Part shown: positions 1-11,980 of the stretch, piece by piece
Layout of the letters: each line of letters begins with the position of its first letter
Numbering within the stretch: position 1 is the first letter of the stretch
Source: Amblyornis subalaris
Taxonomy: Eukaryota; Chordata; Aves; Passeriformes; Ptilonorhynchidae
NCBI GenBank assembly: GCA_018881555.1
Contig: JACAXG010000052.1
Location: 2,790,001-2,854,000, forward strand
Reading direction: 5' to 3'
Length of the DNA: 64,000 nt
Position numbers and translations under genes: made by a program
Notes under the pieces: model-generated
What the model saw: only the letters and a program-made list of their open reading frames with translations
The model's database searches: none
Told to the model about the DNA's origin: nothing

Positions 1-640
1 TGACAAGTTAAGCACTTGCTTAAGTGCTCTGCTGGATCTAAGCCCTCTTCTTTTAACCAATACCCACCTTGCTCTTACCCATAGAGCTCTGGCAGGAATG
101 AATTACTCAGCTGGGCTGTTCTACAAAAGAAAAGCATGTCTTCTGTGACATGCACGAAGATACCATTGAGAAACCATATTTTTAAAATAATAGAAGGGAA
201 AGAAAGATCAGAGAAAAAATCCCTTTCAACTTTGTTCTGAAAAGCCGTGAGTCAATATATTTATTAAAACAAACTGTTTTTCTTTCATTCTTCTCCCCTT
301 AACTTGTAAAATTGAAAGTAGTTTTACAAGGAAAATCTACAATTATATTTGGCATGCAGAATGCTAGAGAAAAGTGCTAAATTGGCAATGAAGGGAAATA
401 TTTTTACTTGTCAACTTTACTGATTGAATAATAGAATTTAGAGCAAGAAGTCATAAAAATTATTCCAATAAAGAAATCACCTGACAAAAAGGTTTTGCTT
501 ACAGGAAAACTGATTTCTGATGGAGGGAAGCCGTCCAAATATTATTTAATATATTTTTTATTTTTCTTGCTAGATATTTAGTAACATTTCTTCCTCTTCT
601 TCTATTTTGAGACTTGTACACATTGCATTTGATGTAAGAT
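1..640. other. AT-rich non-genic stretch
   Basis: No open frame of note, no recognisable interspersed repeat and no structured RNA seen. The sequence is AT-rich with scattered T and A runs. It runs up to the coding-like relic that begins near 640. Confidence 0.5.
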
Positions 641-1750
641 GGCATCACGCAGTGTTCAAATTGATGCTTTACATGCACAAATTCAGGAAATCCATATTAA
701 TGTTTCTACATTAACTGAATTTCCTATTGGAGACATACCTCCAGATTCTGAACTTAGTTTTTAAATTATTTACCTCAATCTATTGAAAGTTAAAAGATCA
801 GTCAGTTGCTGAAGATATTCTTGGCTTAATCTAAAATACCAATGATGTCAAAGTGCTCCCATTGCAGTTCCAATATTTCTGCAATTCCCAGATAGAAAAG
901 GACCCAGGCAATAACTGGCATGAAAAATGTACCTGCACTTAAAATTGCTCCTATCCCTCGTAAAATACCAAAAACTTTGGTGGAAATGAAAGAGTTTTAC
1001 AATATGTCTAAAGAATAACTCAGGCAATTCTAAACAGGGAAGGACATCAAGGTGGCTGTGTGCAATTTCCAAAATTAAAGACACGATGTGGAAAACAGTA
1101 CACGAGTAGCCATTTTTCTTTTTGTAATGTAAGAGTTCAGTTTCAACATAATTGTTGACTAAAGCTGTGTCACAGCATGATGTGACGTCCTTATGCACGT
1201 AAAAAAACAAGTTACTGCTCATATAAGAACTTTAAGAGAATGTCCTGACTACTTTAACAAAATCCCCTCATCCACTATAGTGCAGAGTCACTGTTTCATA
1301 GAGAGGAGAAGTATGGAGTGTTGAAATTATTATCAGAATACACATAAAGGAATTGATTGCCTACCCTGACAACTTTAGGCAGCTGCAGCTTTAGCAGAAA
1401 CAGTTTTCTGCATGGGTCTGGAGTCCCTGGGTGTAGGGATGTGTAGGGATTTTTTCCCATGGCTGTATGGAACTCACACAACTTTGTAGGGAGTCCAGAG
1501 TTCCACTTGGGTTTAAGATACCAAAGAACTCTCTTGTTAGAGGGAAATGTGTTGCATTCATTTTAACAGAGGACATTGTCCCAGCCCTACGTCTCTCTGG
1601 AGCATTCATCCATTTTAGTGAGATTTTATACAAATACATTGAAACTAGCCCATACAAACTCCTTCTGTTGACCACTTCTGCTATGCAGTTATTATTGCTT
1701 TTGTTGACACTTTCCTCCCGAGGAATTCATGAAACAAGATCCAGATGTTA
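640..1750 (+). pseudogene. possible decayed processed pseudogene, unidentified
   Basis: An ATG at 640 opens a 41-codon frame whose peptide begins MASRSVQIDALHAQIQEI and stops at TAA near 763. Coding-like text then continues in a shifted frame (for example DQSVAEDILGLI, then LPLQFQYFCNSQIEKD near 860-905) and is broken by several stops. From 1467 to 1751 another frame is open for 94 codons. The pattern of alternating frames with stops over about 1.1 kb and no splice sites fits a processed pseudogene or other coding relic. I do not recognise the parent protein. It could also be chance open frames in AT-rich DNA. Confidence 0.28.
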
Positions 1751-1861
1751 ATGTCAAGTACTTTTCTTAGTTCTCTTTATGGACTCTGTTCGTAATGACT
1801 CTTCATCTGTAAATACATCCATAGTACTGCCTCACTTTTAATTTCTTATGTAATTAATGTC

Positions 1862-1944
1862 TGGATGCAATCCTGTGCTCTAGGATAACCCTGCTTGAGC
1901 AGGGAGGTTGAACCAGGTGACCCATTCTGTGATTCTGTGATTCT
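1862..1944 (+). mobile_element. CR1 LINE 3' end, internally deleted
   Basis: The segment carries the CR1 3' consensus as I know it: 'taggataaccctgcttgagc' followed by 'aggttgaaccagg', then the terminal octamer-type repeat 'attctgtgattctgtgattct'. The usual stretch between the 'gaccagatgacc' motif and the terminal repeat is missing, so two parts of the consensus are fused at 'tgaccc'. It is 5'-truncated, as most CR1 copies are. Confidence 0.85.
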
Positions 1945-3620
1945 TCTTATTCAAACTCGTGTTGGTCTCAGGATGAGCCCAAGTCATATTAAAACACCAT
2001 CTTTACTTCAGTGGCTCAAAATGTAACAACATTATTCAGCAGACACCCAATCCTTCTCAAAGTAATTGGGAAGAACCAGGGACTATTTGTTTTCTCTGCT
2101 CCCTACTGCTCCCAAACACCATTTAAATATCAATTTGCCCACTTAATAAAATCATAAGTANATTTATTTTAAATAAAATTTATTCAGCTTAATACTTTAA
2201 TGCTTAATACTGAAGGACTCATTATTTTCAAGTTCAAAAAGACATAGCTGTTAGAATCCACTGTTACACAAATTGCAGGTTTAAAATATAGATTTAAAAG
2301 GTGTTGATTATGGACCTTTTGAAATCCATATGGATTATGCACATTTTGAGAAACCTCTACTTAGAGCTTTTTAGATACCCCCCTTTTTGGGAAGCGACCA
2401 AACTTTGTTTGGATCCCACCAAGTATTAGAGTGTCCAATTCTCTAAGAGGAGTTTGTTGCCCAGCCCCAACACCTGCTCTGACTGGCAGGGAAGGTATTC
2501 AAAGAGGANGGTTTTGAAGTGTCCTGGAAGTAGTACTTTTGATCTGCTAAGGGAAGGCTTTAAATTGCAGAGATTTCCCACAGCACTGGCACCACAAAGA
2601 TATTTATTCCCTATAAGGCACTAGATTTTGGAACAGGATGGTGTGGGAATAAATTGAGTATCTAAAGCATTTTGCAGATACTTTTGGAAAAAATATAGCA
2701 CCATCATTAATATTTGAATGCAGTGTATTTTTGCCAAGTTATATTAATTGTTACTTGATGGATGATTTCACCTTTTTTGCTGATGAAAATTTTGGGGAAA
2801 AAAGCTTTTATCATCTGATGCTGAAGTAAAATGTTGCCTTTCACCGCTTTAAATGGTGTGGCTTATTTAGTGAAATTTATTCTTCATATTTCCAAGGTAC
2901 TTCAATAAACCAGCACTGTGTAAATTAATATCACACATTTGCCTCAGAATGACCTTCTGTTTCTTTATAACTATGTTCAAAGTCTTTTGATCTGTGTTCC
3001 TAACTTAGCTATGCTTCCTTGTATTTAAAGAAATACAGTTCTTGAGCCTCTCTTCCAACTTTACAGAGTATTAACTTCCAATTTAGATAATTATTAATCA
3101 AAATTCAGAAATTCTATGGCCAGAGTCATTATTCCCACTCTTAAAAGGAACTGTTGGTCTATTACAAATGCTAGAAGGAACAAGCAGCANAGAGCAGTAT
3201 TGATAATTGCTGTAATGTGCTTTTCCTTAATCTGAGTTATTCTTGTCCTAATCTTCATCTCGTTACCTATCTGATGGAAAAGAGAGTTTCCTCATATAAG
3301 TCCTAGCAAAAATGATGGGCCTTATACACTCTTAGCTTTCTCCAGTGCAAACATTCTGTAAGTTTCAGTTTCACAGTGCTGTACCAAGATCTCAGGATCC
3401 TGGCTGCTTGGGATACCCGGGGTTCCTGAATAGCGCCAGCATACTGCAGCCCTGGAAACCTCTATGAAGAACTGCCAAGACAATTATTAGGCCTATGCAT
3501 CTATCTCATCACAACTTTTTTTCTCAAAGGGTAGTGCAGCAGAATCCCCTGACAGGAGACCAAGGTAGGGCGCTACAGATTGCAGCAAATGTTTATTATA
3601 GCATCTTTTACTGTTCAAAT
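1945..3620. other. non-genic stretch
   Basis: AT-rich sequence with two isolated N bases (2161, 2510) and one more at 3190. No coding frame, repeat family or RNA gene could be supported. Confidence 0.5.
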
Positions 3621-3800
3621 TCATAGAATCATGGAATGGTTTGGGTTGGAAGGGACTGTAAATATCACCTATTTCCAAACCCCCTGACATGGCCAAGGAT
3701 ACCCATCACTAAACCAAGTTGCTCAAAGCCCCATCCAACCTGGCCTTGCATGCTGCCAGGGATGGGACATCCAAATCTCCCTGGGCAGCCTTTGCCAGTA
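3621..3800 (-). mobile_element. CR1 LINE 3' fragment
   Basis: Reading the minus strand gives the CR1 tail: the reverse complement of 'tcatagaatcatggaatggt' at 3621 is the terminal ATTCTATGA repeat. It is preceded by the 'ccttccaacccaaac' block and by the 'ccctgggcag...tccctggcagc' region in reverse. The copy is truncated at about 3800. Open frames across it are by-products of the repeat. Confidence 0.9.
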
Positions 3801-4886
3801 CAGTTTGTTATTATGAATACATAATGGGGATGAGCTATACAGCTCATTAGTGATGCCAGTGGGTGCTGCTGGCCCTGGGCAGTTGTGGAGGTTCTTGGTG
3901 TCTTGAGTACATCAGTTCTTGTGGATGCAACAGGACCATGANCCTCTGGAGCTTCAGTTTTGTGACAGTTGCACATTCTACCTCTCATCACAAGTTTTTG
4001 CCTATCCTTCAGACTGCTTTCTGGCAACTCTTTCTCTGTCCACACCAGTAGTTACGTATACAGTACATTCACTCAAAATCACACCAAAAGGGTTTTTATC
4101 ACTAGCTCACCTGCTAAGTGAAGGTAGCAAAGTAAGCTGAACCATACAGTACGCACAATGAGAAATTAATAAGAAATTAGTGTATTTTTTCCTGTTTTCT
4201 CTTAGGCTAAAAAATATCTCATTACAAAATTCATTAGTCTTCATTAGCTGGCCTACAGAGTTTGCTATCCCCCTTTTTCTTGTTAAACACACACTTAAAA
4301 TATAGGTATTGTTTGAGATTTGATTCTGCAAGATTTACTCGCAGATGTTGGTGAGTACTTGCCTATGTGATAGCTGTTCTTCTGAGAAGGATTTGCAGGA
4401 TTGGGCACTATTTTTTGAAATACATACTGTGAAATATACAGATAAAAAACCCAGGCACATTAATATACAATTATGTTTTAATTGTGCAACCTTAACACCA
4501 TGTTAATATAGGTTTCTTGCATCTAGTGCATGATATATTTGAGAAAACATATGGCACATAATCCTTTCCAAATGGATTTAGAAATGGAAAGGTGTCCTCT
4601 ATGAGCCTATGTCACCGGGGAAGGGAATGTTTTCTCATTTCTCTGGGTGCTGGAACCCCATGATGAGCAGATTTGCATAACAATTAACCTCTAAAAATAA
4701 TTTATAACCTCCCAGATGAGAAATCAGCTTCAGGGTAGTTAAAAGGGAAGACATTCTTTATTAATATGACTGTTTGTATAAAGAAGACATCAAAGCAGTG
4801 TAGACAGACCCTCGTACTTCCTATGTATTATAGAGAGTGGACGGTGGTGCTGTGTTTCCATTTTTTTCTGCAGAACTGTTAGGGGC
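3801..4886. other. non-genic stretch
   Basis: No gene or interspersed repeat supported. Short frames on both strands (3863-4140, 4107-4331) show no protein family character. Ends at the GA microsatellite. Confidence 0.45.
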
Positions 4887-4894
4887 GAGAGAGA

Positions 4895-4935
<41 letters not shown>
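4887..4935. repeat. (GA)n microsatellite
   Basis: About 49 bases of GA dinucleotides with a few interruptions (one 'gt' near 4899 and one 'ca' near 4929). This is a purine-only strand, so the opposite strand is pure pyrimidine, a composition able to adopt triplex DNA. Confidence 0.97.
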
Positions 4936-6150
4936 CATGAAGCTTCCTTTATTAACAGAAACTCATCTAGCCTAATAAAGTATTTAGAAGATTAAATGCT
5001 CCATTGTTTTTGTACTCATACAAAAGTGCAAGAATCCCCTTATTCCTTACAGCCCTGCTGCCACGCTGACAGTGGAGACGTTCTGTTTTCGCTTACTGCC
5101 TCCTTGGCTCTGGGGTGTGGACAAGGAAAACGCAAGGGCAGGGAGAAACCATGAATAGGACAACTTGTAATTTAGAAGTGCTTGTGGTTTCACACAACCA
5201 GGGCTAGTCCTAGCATAACACATTGCATCTGAAGTTAAATCCTCTCTCCCACAGAAGGAAATCAGTTTATTTTGACCCTTTGATCTGTCTTGTACTCTAC
5301 TGTAAGGCTTTCTCTCAAACATTTCTCTTTGTTACTCAGAAGTCAACATTCAGTATCTCTTGAAGCCTAAAGCCTTTCAGCTTTACTGGAGTGTGTGCTC
5401 CCTTTCTTGTTTTGGTACATATCAATAGACTCTGCTTTGCCAAGCCTGCCCCAAACAACTCACATAATGATGAAACTATTCTATACAAAGATACTCCCAC
5501 TGCTGTTTCCCTCTGATGTGACCATCTCTCTCCATTAGTCAGCTTGGTGTGAAAAGACATAGCTCTGTTTTCTGTCTTGATGCTTGTCTCCTGAACAACT
5601 TCCCATAGAATACTCCAAGTAGGAAGAGCAAATGGAGCTGCTTCTGAGGCACAAATGCACATCAAAGCCTGGCAAAAGTTAGTCTTATCTTCTGTTTTCT
5701 GAACATTGCAAAATTTTTGGCATTAGCAGTAGAGATGTTAAATAATAACAGTCAATTACAAGAATAAAAACCAGCGGCAAATCAGTTGCCCATTATTTTC
5801 AGCCTCAACTTTAGGAAACATTGGAAATCTCACAAGAAAGCCTGCCATGGGATTTCATTCCCCAGTTTTGCATTCCCAAGTGGTCAGATAAGCTTTGACC
5901 AATCAGCCAACATGTGACTTACTTAGCTAGGTTAAAACATTCACGATGCTGGGTTTTATCCATTGGGCAGGATGTGAGTGATAGGAAAGGGTTCATTCAG
6001 CATTCGGACTGTTCAGCCAGTCTGTGTGCTGCTCTCAGGAAAGGGATTACTGGAGTCCCCAAGGGCTTACTGTTTCTCAGAAGTGCTTTGTGTTATTTTG
6101 AGAACAAATTCAGTTTGGTATTTATGTTTTTACCTATTCGTACTAGTTTT
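4936..6150. other. non-genic stretch
   Basis: Short minus-strand frames at 5047-5322 and 5336-5665 have no recognisable domain, start context or splice structure. No repeat family identified. Confidence 0.45.
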
Positions 6151-6191
6151 TATATATTGTGTATATATATTATATACATAAATACACACAC
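6151..6191. repeat. TA-rich simple repeat
   Basis: Alternating 'tatatattgtgtatatatat' followed by 'tatatacata' and 'cacacacat': an imperfect TA/CA microsatellite about 70 bases before the CR1 copy that starts at 6265. Confidence 0.85.
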
Positions 6192-6264
6192 ATTGAACCT
6201 TCTTTTTGAAAGTATGGCCTTCAGAGGGCCACTTAACGTCTTTGGTGATAGCTCAAAACATACA

Positions 6265-6620
6265 ATCATAGAATCATATAGAAGGGGTTTCAGTTGGAAG
6301 GGATCTTTAAATATTGTCTAGTCCAGTCCTGTCACCGTGGGCAGGGGCACTTTCCACTAGACCAGGTTGCTCAGTGCTCCATCCAAACTAGCCTTGAACA
6401 CTTCCAGGGATGGGGCACCCACAACTTCTCTCTCACCACTCTTAACATTCTTATGTCCAATCTAAATCTACCCTTTCAGTTTAAGGCTGTTGTCCCTTGT
6501 ACTGTCACTACAGGCTTTAGTAAAAAGTCTCTCTCAGTCTTTTATGTTGAAAGGCTGCAATAAGGTTTCCGCAGAGCCTTCTCTTCTCCAGGCTGAACAA
6601 CCCTAATTCTCTGGGGCTGT
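6265..6620 (-). mobile_element. CR1 LINE fragment with ORF2 C-terminal region
   Basis: The plus strand begins with the inverted tail 'tcatagaatcatatagaagg' and runs through the inverted CR1 blocks 'ggttgctcagtgctccatcc', 'cttccagggatggggcaccc' and 'cttctcttctccaggctgaac'. On the minus strand the last of these encodes LFSLEKRRLCGNLIAA, the conserved C-terminal part of the CR1 reverse transcriptase ORF. The copy is 5'-truncated and has indels, so ORF2 is not continuous. Confidence 0.92.
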
Positions 6621-6869
6621 TCACTGGGGGGATTTCAACATCTGAAATGCAGTGCCATGGTTTATAAATGTGGGGAGATATTGGGGATATCTCCCTCTTA
6701 TTGGGGAGATATTTGACAAAATCAGTTAACTTTTTAACTAGCAAAAATATAGTTCTGAGTCAAATGAAAACCAAATCAGTTATTCATGGCATCTTTATGG
6801 TGGTCTTATAATAAAGTATGTTCATCCATCTCTGTTGTTATAAATAAAAAAAAATAATCCTGGATGGGT

Positions 6870-7346
6870 TTTGGGGTCCCTTGCAGTCTTCCTGAAAGNG
6901 TGGCGTTTGTCCGGCGGTGACGTGACGCGTTCAGCGGTGCGCGCGCACACACACACACAAATGCGTACTTAGTTGAGGCAAAGAGTCGGAGGGGTTCTCC
7001 TTATGTGTTCCACGAAATAGGTTTATTCCATGAATCGTCAGGGAAGGAGAGAACCCAGAACAATGGAGGGGTCAGGGTTTTATCCCGGGGCAGTGGGGGC
7101 GGAGAGACAACAGCGGCCAATGGGTTGAGGGTCAGGGGGCGGAGAGAAGGTGGGGTAATACAACTTCAACCAATAGGGGTAAACGAGGGGAAGAGTAAAG
7201 GACAGGGATAAATGGGATGCCGAGTAAGGGAGAACACACTAGAACTGAACCTTATAAGGGAACAAGGAATAATAGGCTGCTTGGTCACTCCTGTGGCTGG
7301 CTCAAACACTGCAACACTCTCTGCTGCAGGCTCAGCCACCTCTACA
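6870..7346 (-). mobile_element. endogenous retrovirus solo LTR (copy 1)
   Basis: The reverse complement aligns by eye with the plus-strand LTR at 43734-44420. Shared blocks include 'ccgccccctgaccctcaacc' then 'cattggc', 'cccctattgg', 'gttgcagtgtttgagccagc' against 'gttgcggtggttcgggccac', and a GT-rich region after the poly(A) signal. On the minus strand it shows two inverted CCAAT boxes (plus coordinates 7117-7121 and 7170-7174), two GC boxes, a TATA-like GGATAAAAC (about 7077-7086) and AATAAA (7022-7027). It lacks about 150 bases of U3 present in copy 2. No gag, pol or env sequence flanks it, so it is a solo LTR. Ends are approximate. Confidence 0.75.
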
Positions 7347-7921
7347 CATCTCAATATTTCAACTGCTGTAGAATGAGAAAACACACAGCTACTTTCCATC
7401 CCATGTTCCATTTTTATCTTGTAAGTCAACCTTGTAAATTAGATTAAGTCGTATTTTATTTAGGTGAACAACATCACAATCCCAAGACTGTTCCTTCCTT
7501 TCATGTGACAAGAAAAGCCCTTTCCATTGCATTCAAATTCAGCACTCTATTTTCTGCTGATTTTGAATGCTTTCTTGAAATTCTTATTAGACTTCTGGTT
7601 TGGCTGAGGAAGAAAGTAATCCCTCTCTGTTTTCTCACTATTTCAATCATCACCCATAATTCTATCTACATTGTTACAGAGGTTTATCACCAAAAGATAG
7701 TACACTACCCCAAAGCCTGTATCAGGCCACCTTTCTTCTNTTAAGGAGACTGAAAGAAACCTTTTTTTGCCGTTATTTCCATCTTTACTTTTTTATTGTC
7801 TACTGCAATACTTTAACTGAACTGTGCTAAGTTCATCAGTTTTGCTGTTTGGGAGAGATTAGTCTGGATAGCAGTGGCCTTGAGAACGGCCACTTCTGCT
7901 CTATGCCAGAACTACACATAG
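7347..7921. other. non-genic stretch between LTR and CR1
   Basis: Open frames here (7505-7744) have no recognisable content. No retroviral internal region continues from the neighbouring LTR. Confidence 0.5.
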
Positions 7922-8086
7922 AAACAGACTGCTCAAGGAAATGGTGGAGTCACCACCCCTGTATGTGTTAAAAAAATGTGTAGATATGGCACTTGAGGGC
8001 AAGGTTGAACATGGTGGTNGTGCTGGGTTGACAGTTGAACTTGATGATCTTAAAGACTTTCTCCAACCTTAACGATTCTATGATTC
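7922..8086 (+). mobile_element. CR1 LINE 3' fragment
   Basis: Contains the CR1 blocks 'gaaacagactgctcaaggaa' (7921 onward), 'atggtggagtcaccacccct', 'gtgctgggttgacagttgaac' and 'ttgatgatcttaaagacttt', ending in 'aacgattctatgattcc'. 5'-truncated. One N at 8020. Confidence 0.93.
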
Positions 8087-11000
8087 CAGGAAAATAAATC
8101 ACCACAGAATCCCATGGACGGATTTTGCATCTCCCTCTGCTTACACACACTGGGTGCGACTGGATTTCAGAGATAGCTCCCCCAAATCCCAGGACAGCGT
8201 AAGCTAATTCCTCAGGTTTTATGACGGAGATGGGAGTCGTTATTTTCAGTGAATATATGGCAATATATATTTGAACTTGAAGCATTTTGAAATATCCTTA
8301 GAGACCCTGACAAATAGTTTCCCATCTCTGAGAGACCTATGTAAAGGTGGCAGCCTGAGAACAAGACAGTGAGAGGCAAGGCTTCTTCCTGACTGTGTAG
8401 CTTGATCTCCTATCAAACGACCTAGCATTTCTAAGGGTAAACCTCCCATTCAGAGTCCCAGAATGTAGTACTGGCTTTGAATCATCCAGAGCTCATAGAA
8501 TTTGTGTTTGGATCAAATAATTTTTGTCAGAAGTGCCATTTTGGCTTATACCATTTTAAACTTGGAAAAGACAGAGAGAAATGCACACTTGATAATAATT
8601 AGGCTGGTGTCAAACAGTTGTTTCTGGTTTCCTATTAGGCATATATTATGCTGTTCTCTATCTCAGTGACTCAATCTTTTTTGCTACTGCTTGAATCCTG
8701 ATTGATACCGGCTCTGAAATCCTGGCTCCACTGCAGCGATGAGGAGTTATGCCCCTGCTTCCACTGCTGCCAAGGCATTATGCATTGAGTGTCAGGCCAA
8801 GGATATTGTTCTTCTTACTTGTCTCTACAGTGACCCAGCTCAATGTCTTCCTATTTGATCAGAATTCCTCAACACCTGTGTACCACTTACAGTATTAGAT
8901 TTCTGGTTTCTTTCTACAAAATATAAGATTCTCTTTCTAATTGAACAAATAAGTTTTTCAATATGAAAAAAACCTGAAAAATTGAAATGAGTGAACTGAA
9001 ATTTTAAATGGTTAACAATAAAATTGAGATGAAGCGGCATCTGACTGGGAGACCAGAACAGGAGATTACAGGCTACCCTGCTCACCCTCTCTTTTTCAGA
9101 TTCAAAACACATTCTTAGTACTGTAGATAACTGAAGACAATGAAAATAATCAACTCTCATACTTCAAAGCTTAATCATTTGTCAGCAGAGATCGAAAAGG
9201 GTCTCCAGTCACCATCACTACTTAAGTTGGGGGCTTTGCTGTCCTCTGTAGCACTGAAGCTTGGAGCTGGATCAAGGCAAAAGTATTGGACCAGAGCTCT
9301 GCTTAAATGCTCCTAGGCACCTGGAAAGTGTCTTGGTCAATGTGGCCTAAGACTTGTCACAGATTCTGGATAAGGAGGGATCCTGTACAATCTTAGGACC
9401 TCGATGGTGTTTGTAGCCTGTATATGGTTAGTCATAAGGCTTATCCAGGTGTATTTTAGTTCAACAGTTCTTCTCATTTCAAAGACCTGGGATGTTAGTG
9501 GTGACCTAGGCTCTATACATGGCACATAGCTGAAGTTCCACTGAAGTATGACCTAAAACTCCAGAGGGTTTGTTTTATGAAATTTGAGTGAGCCTTGATA
9601 CATTTCAGTAAGAAAGAGATTGTCACAGTCCCTGGACCGATCTCCATTAACCCCTGTTTCTAAGACATGTATGAAACAAGTGTTATGCTTTCCTTTCTTT
9701 CCTTTCACCAATTTTTCTCAAGCAATGACCACCAAATTTTAAAAACATAAACTCTACCCCACATTTTCAAAGTCTGTTTGAAATGTGAACCTGTGTTTCA
9801 TTTTGAAGGCATTGAATAATGGTAGGTATAATTTGAAAGATTCATAGTTTAGGCTGATCAAAAAAGGGCTCTCACTCTCCAGTCCTTTTAATCTTTTTTC
9901 CTAATGTGTCTAATTAATTTAAAAGATGAATTCTTTCCTTTACACAGCCTCAGTTATTTGAGAAAATTGTTGCTTCTACAACCCTATATTCCATTTATTC
10001 TTCCCTCTCCCCACTTCCTTGGTGCCCATTAGGTCTTACTGGACTCACAGTGCAAGAAAGGAAGGAGAGAAAAATGATTAATTAAAAGAAAGAAAGACAA
10101 TGAAAATTAATTCAAGTCTGGTAACACAATAATACATCTCATCATAGTATCTATTAAAATCTAGTTTAGGATATCAGTTCTATAATTTTTATTCACAGCA
10201 TATTGGGGTTGCAGATGACTTCAAATTTGGCATGCAGACTGCTGTTTTGCTTAATCCAGGACGCTTGGCATACATAAAAAGATACAGGGTTGTATCTTTT
10301 GTATCCTGTTGTCCTGTCCTACAACAGGCCAAGTTGTAGAGTTTTCTTGTGGGAAGAAAGCACTTCTTCACAGAATGCCTTATAAAACCTAACAAAAAAA
10401 AAAAAAAGGTGTTGTGACATGCCGATGGCTTCTTAGCATTGAAAAATTGACTGTCACTCTCTACTTGAAACATTGTATGGATTTATGCTTTGAACATTTA
10501 TCAGACCATCCTGGCCACAGGATTAGACTTGTCTGCTATCAACTAATATGAGAAAAAAGGGACCAAAAAGTTTTGCTTATGCTTTTACTAACCGGAACAT
10601 AAATTTAGATTCTGAGGAACGATAATTTTAGCATCTCTCTTACCAGCAAGAGCATCCATCCAGTGCAGAACAACTGTGAGCTCAATCATTTGTCCTACAA
10701 ACAGGATAACAGTGCTCTACCTTGTGACACAGTAAAATGCAGATCTGAATTTGAAGTATAATTTTTAGGCTGGCAGAGGCTGTGAGCAGTGCTGACAAGA
10801 TTAATATCTTCCTGTATAGTATGTGCTATTGTAATACCACTGTCAAAGGAAACTTCGGCTCTAAGCCAGCTATACTGTATTGCATTACACACACAGAGGC
10901 CTAGAAAGTGTTATAATGAGGTTTGAATCTTGGTTTCTATTGCTATACAGACTGTGATTGTTAATAGCTATCTGAAATTTATTTTATTAAGAACATTTCT

Positions 11001-11100
11001 ATGCTGTTTCTCAAGAGTGTTGTTAGAGAGGTTTCAGGTCAGCCAACCTGGAAGAGACACCATAAACTTAGCTCAAGCACTTCAAATGAAATGTTTGTGT
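8087..11100. other. non-genic stretch
   Basis: No gene supported. A 14-base A run lies at 10394-10407. A splice-bounded 45-base segment on the minus strand (9086-9130) looks exon-like but stands alone (see rejected items). Confidence 0.45.
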
Positions 11101-11980
11101 TAACTCAGCTAATAAACAGCTGNAGTGAGAGTCTTTAAACCACTCTTCCTTTTTAGCGGGGGCAGAAGGAAGAGTAATGACACACACTTGAAGGAATGTA
11201 GCTCAGGAGACTTGAAATCATGTACGTTTAGTGCTGATGATCTCGCTTGGATCACTGGGCAGCCGTTACCCTGGCTGGATACTGCCAGTCCAGGGCCTCT
11301 TGAAGTGACAGGCAGGTTGTAATTAAACAGACTCAAAAGCCTGAGAACTTTGTAGGAAATCCTCCCTAGGTAGTGATGACTGGAAGAGCATTTCGGAAGG
11401 CATGTAATCGGCTCCCATGTGTCAGCACAGTTTTCTGTGCAGCAGGAAAGGTGAGAATGCTCAGGTGAGAGCAGACACCTGAGCCTGAGACAGACTTCCT
11501 GCCTGAGTCCCTGCTCAGGNGTCCTTGCTGCAGTCGGTGAATCCACAGCCAGGGAAAGCAGGGTGCTCACATCTTTGCCTTGCTAAGAGATGGGTGCCAG
11601 GGCTGACGCATCTCTGCTGGCACACACACGGACACAGTGCGTGGCTTTCCAACCATACTACTCTGAGATCATTCTCAGACCTCCCCCAGCCTCCCACAGA
11701 GCTGGGTGTGTGCAGCTGCACTAGGAACCCTTTGACAGCTGCTAGGGAGAGGCAGTGCCCTCCCCTGTGTGCTTCTCTGTAAACCCTAGAAAAACAGCAT
11801 GATCTGGCCCTGGATAGCACTGGTGCTGGATCAAACTGGAAAGTAAGGAAAGGGAAGCTAGGTAAACTGTGAGTTTGTAGGTAGCAATAGTTCCCTCCTT
11901 CCTCATGCGCTTCCACGGGGGTTGCAAAGGGAAGTATGGATAGTACCGGCTCTTCAGCAGTACTGTTATCATTCACAGCT
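11101..11980. other. locally GC-richer non-genic block
   Basis: This block is visibly richer in G and C than its surroundings, and for that reason holds overlapping open frames on both strands (11109-11570 and 11515-11976 minus; 11525-11782 plus). CpG is rare, so it is not a CpG island. No protein motif, promoter element or repeat family is recognisable. It could be an old repeat or a regulatory block. Confidence 0.35.

Noticed and set aside
6937..6960. CG/CA dinucleotide run as an independent microsatellite
   Set aside because: It is the counterpart of the GT-rich U5 region of the LTR, so it belongs to copy 1.
9086..9130. Minus-strand 45-base segment with good acceptor and donor and an open frame (LSTVLRMCFESEKER)
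   Set aside because: It stands alone with no phase-matched partner nearby. It serves as a reminder that splice-like pairs arise by chance, and lowers my confidence in single candidate exons.
11515..11976. 153-codon minus-strand open frame
   Set aside because: Overlaps other open frames on both strands in a GC-richer block with few stops. No domain, start context or splice site supports it.
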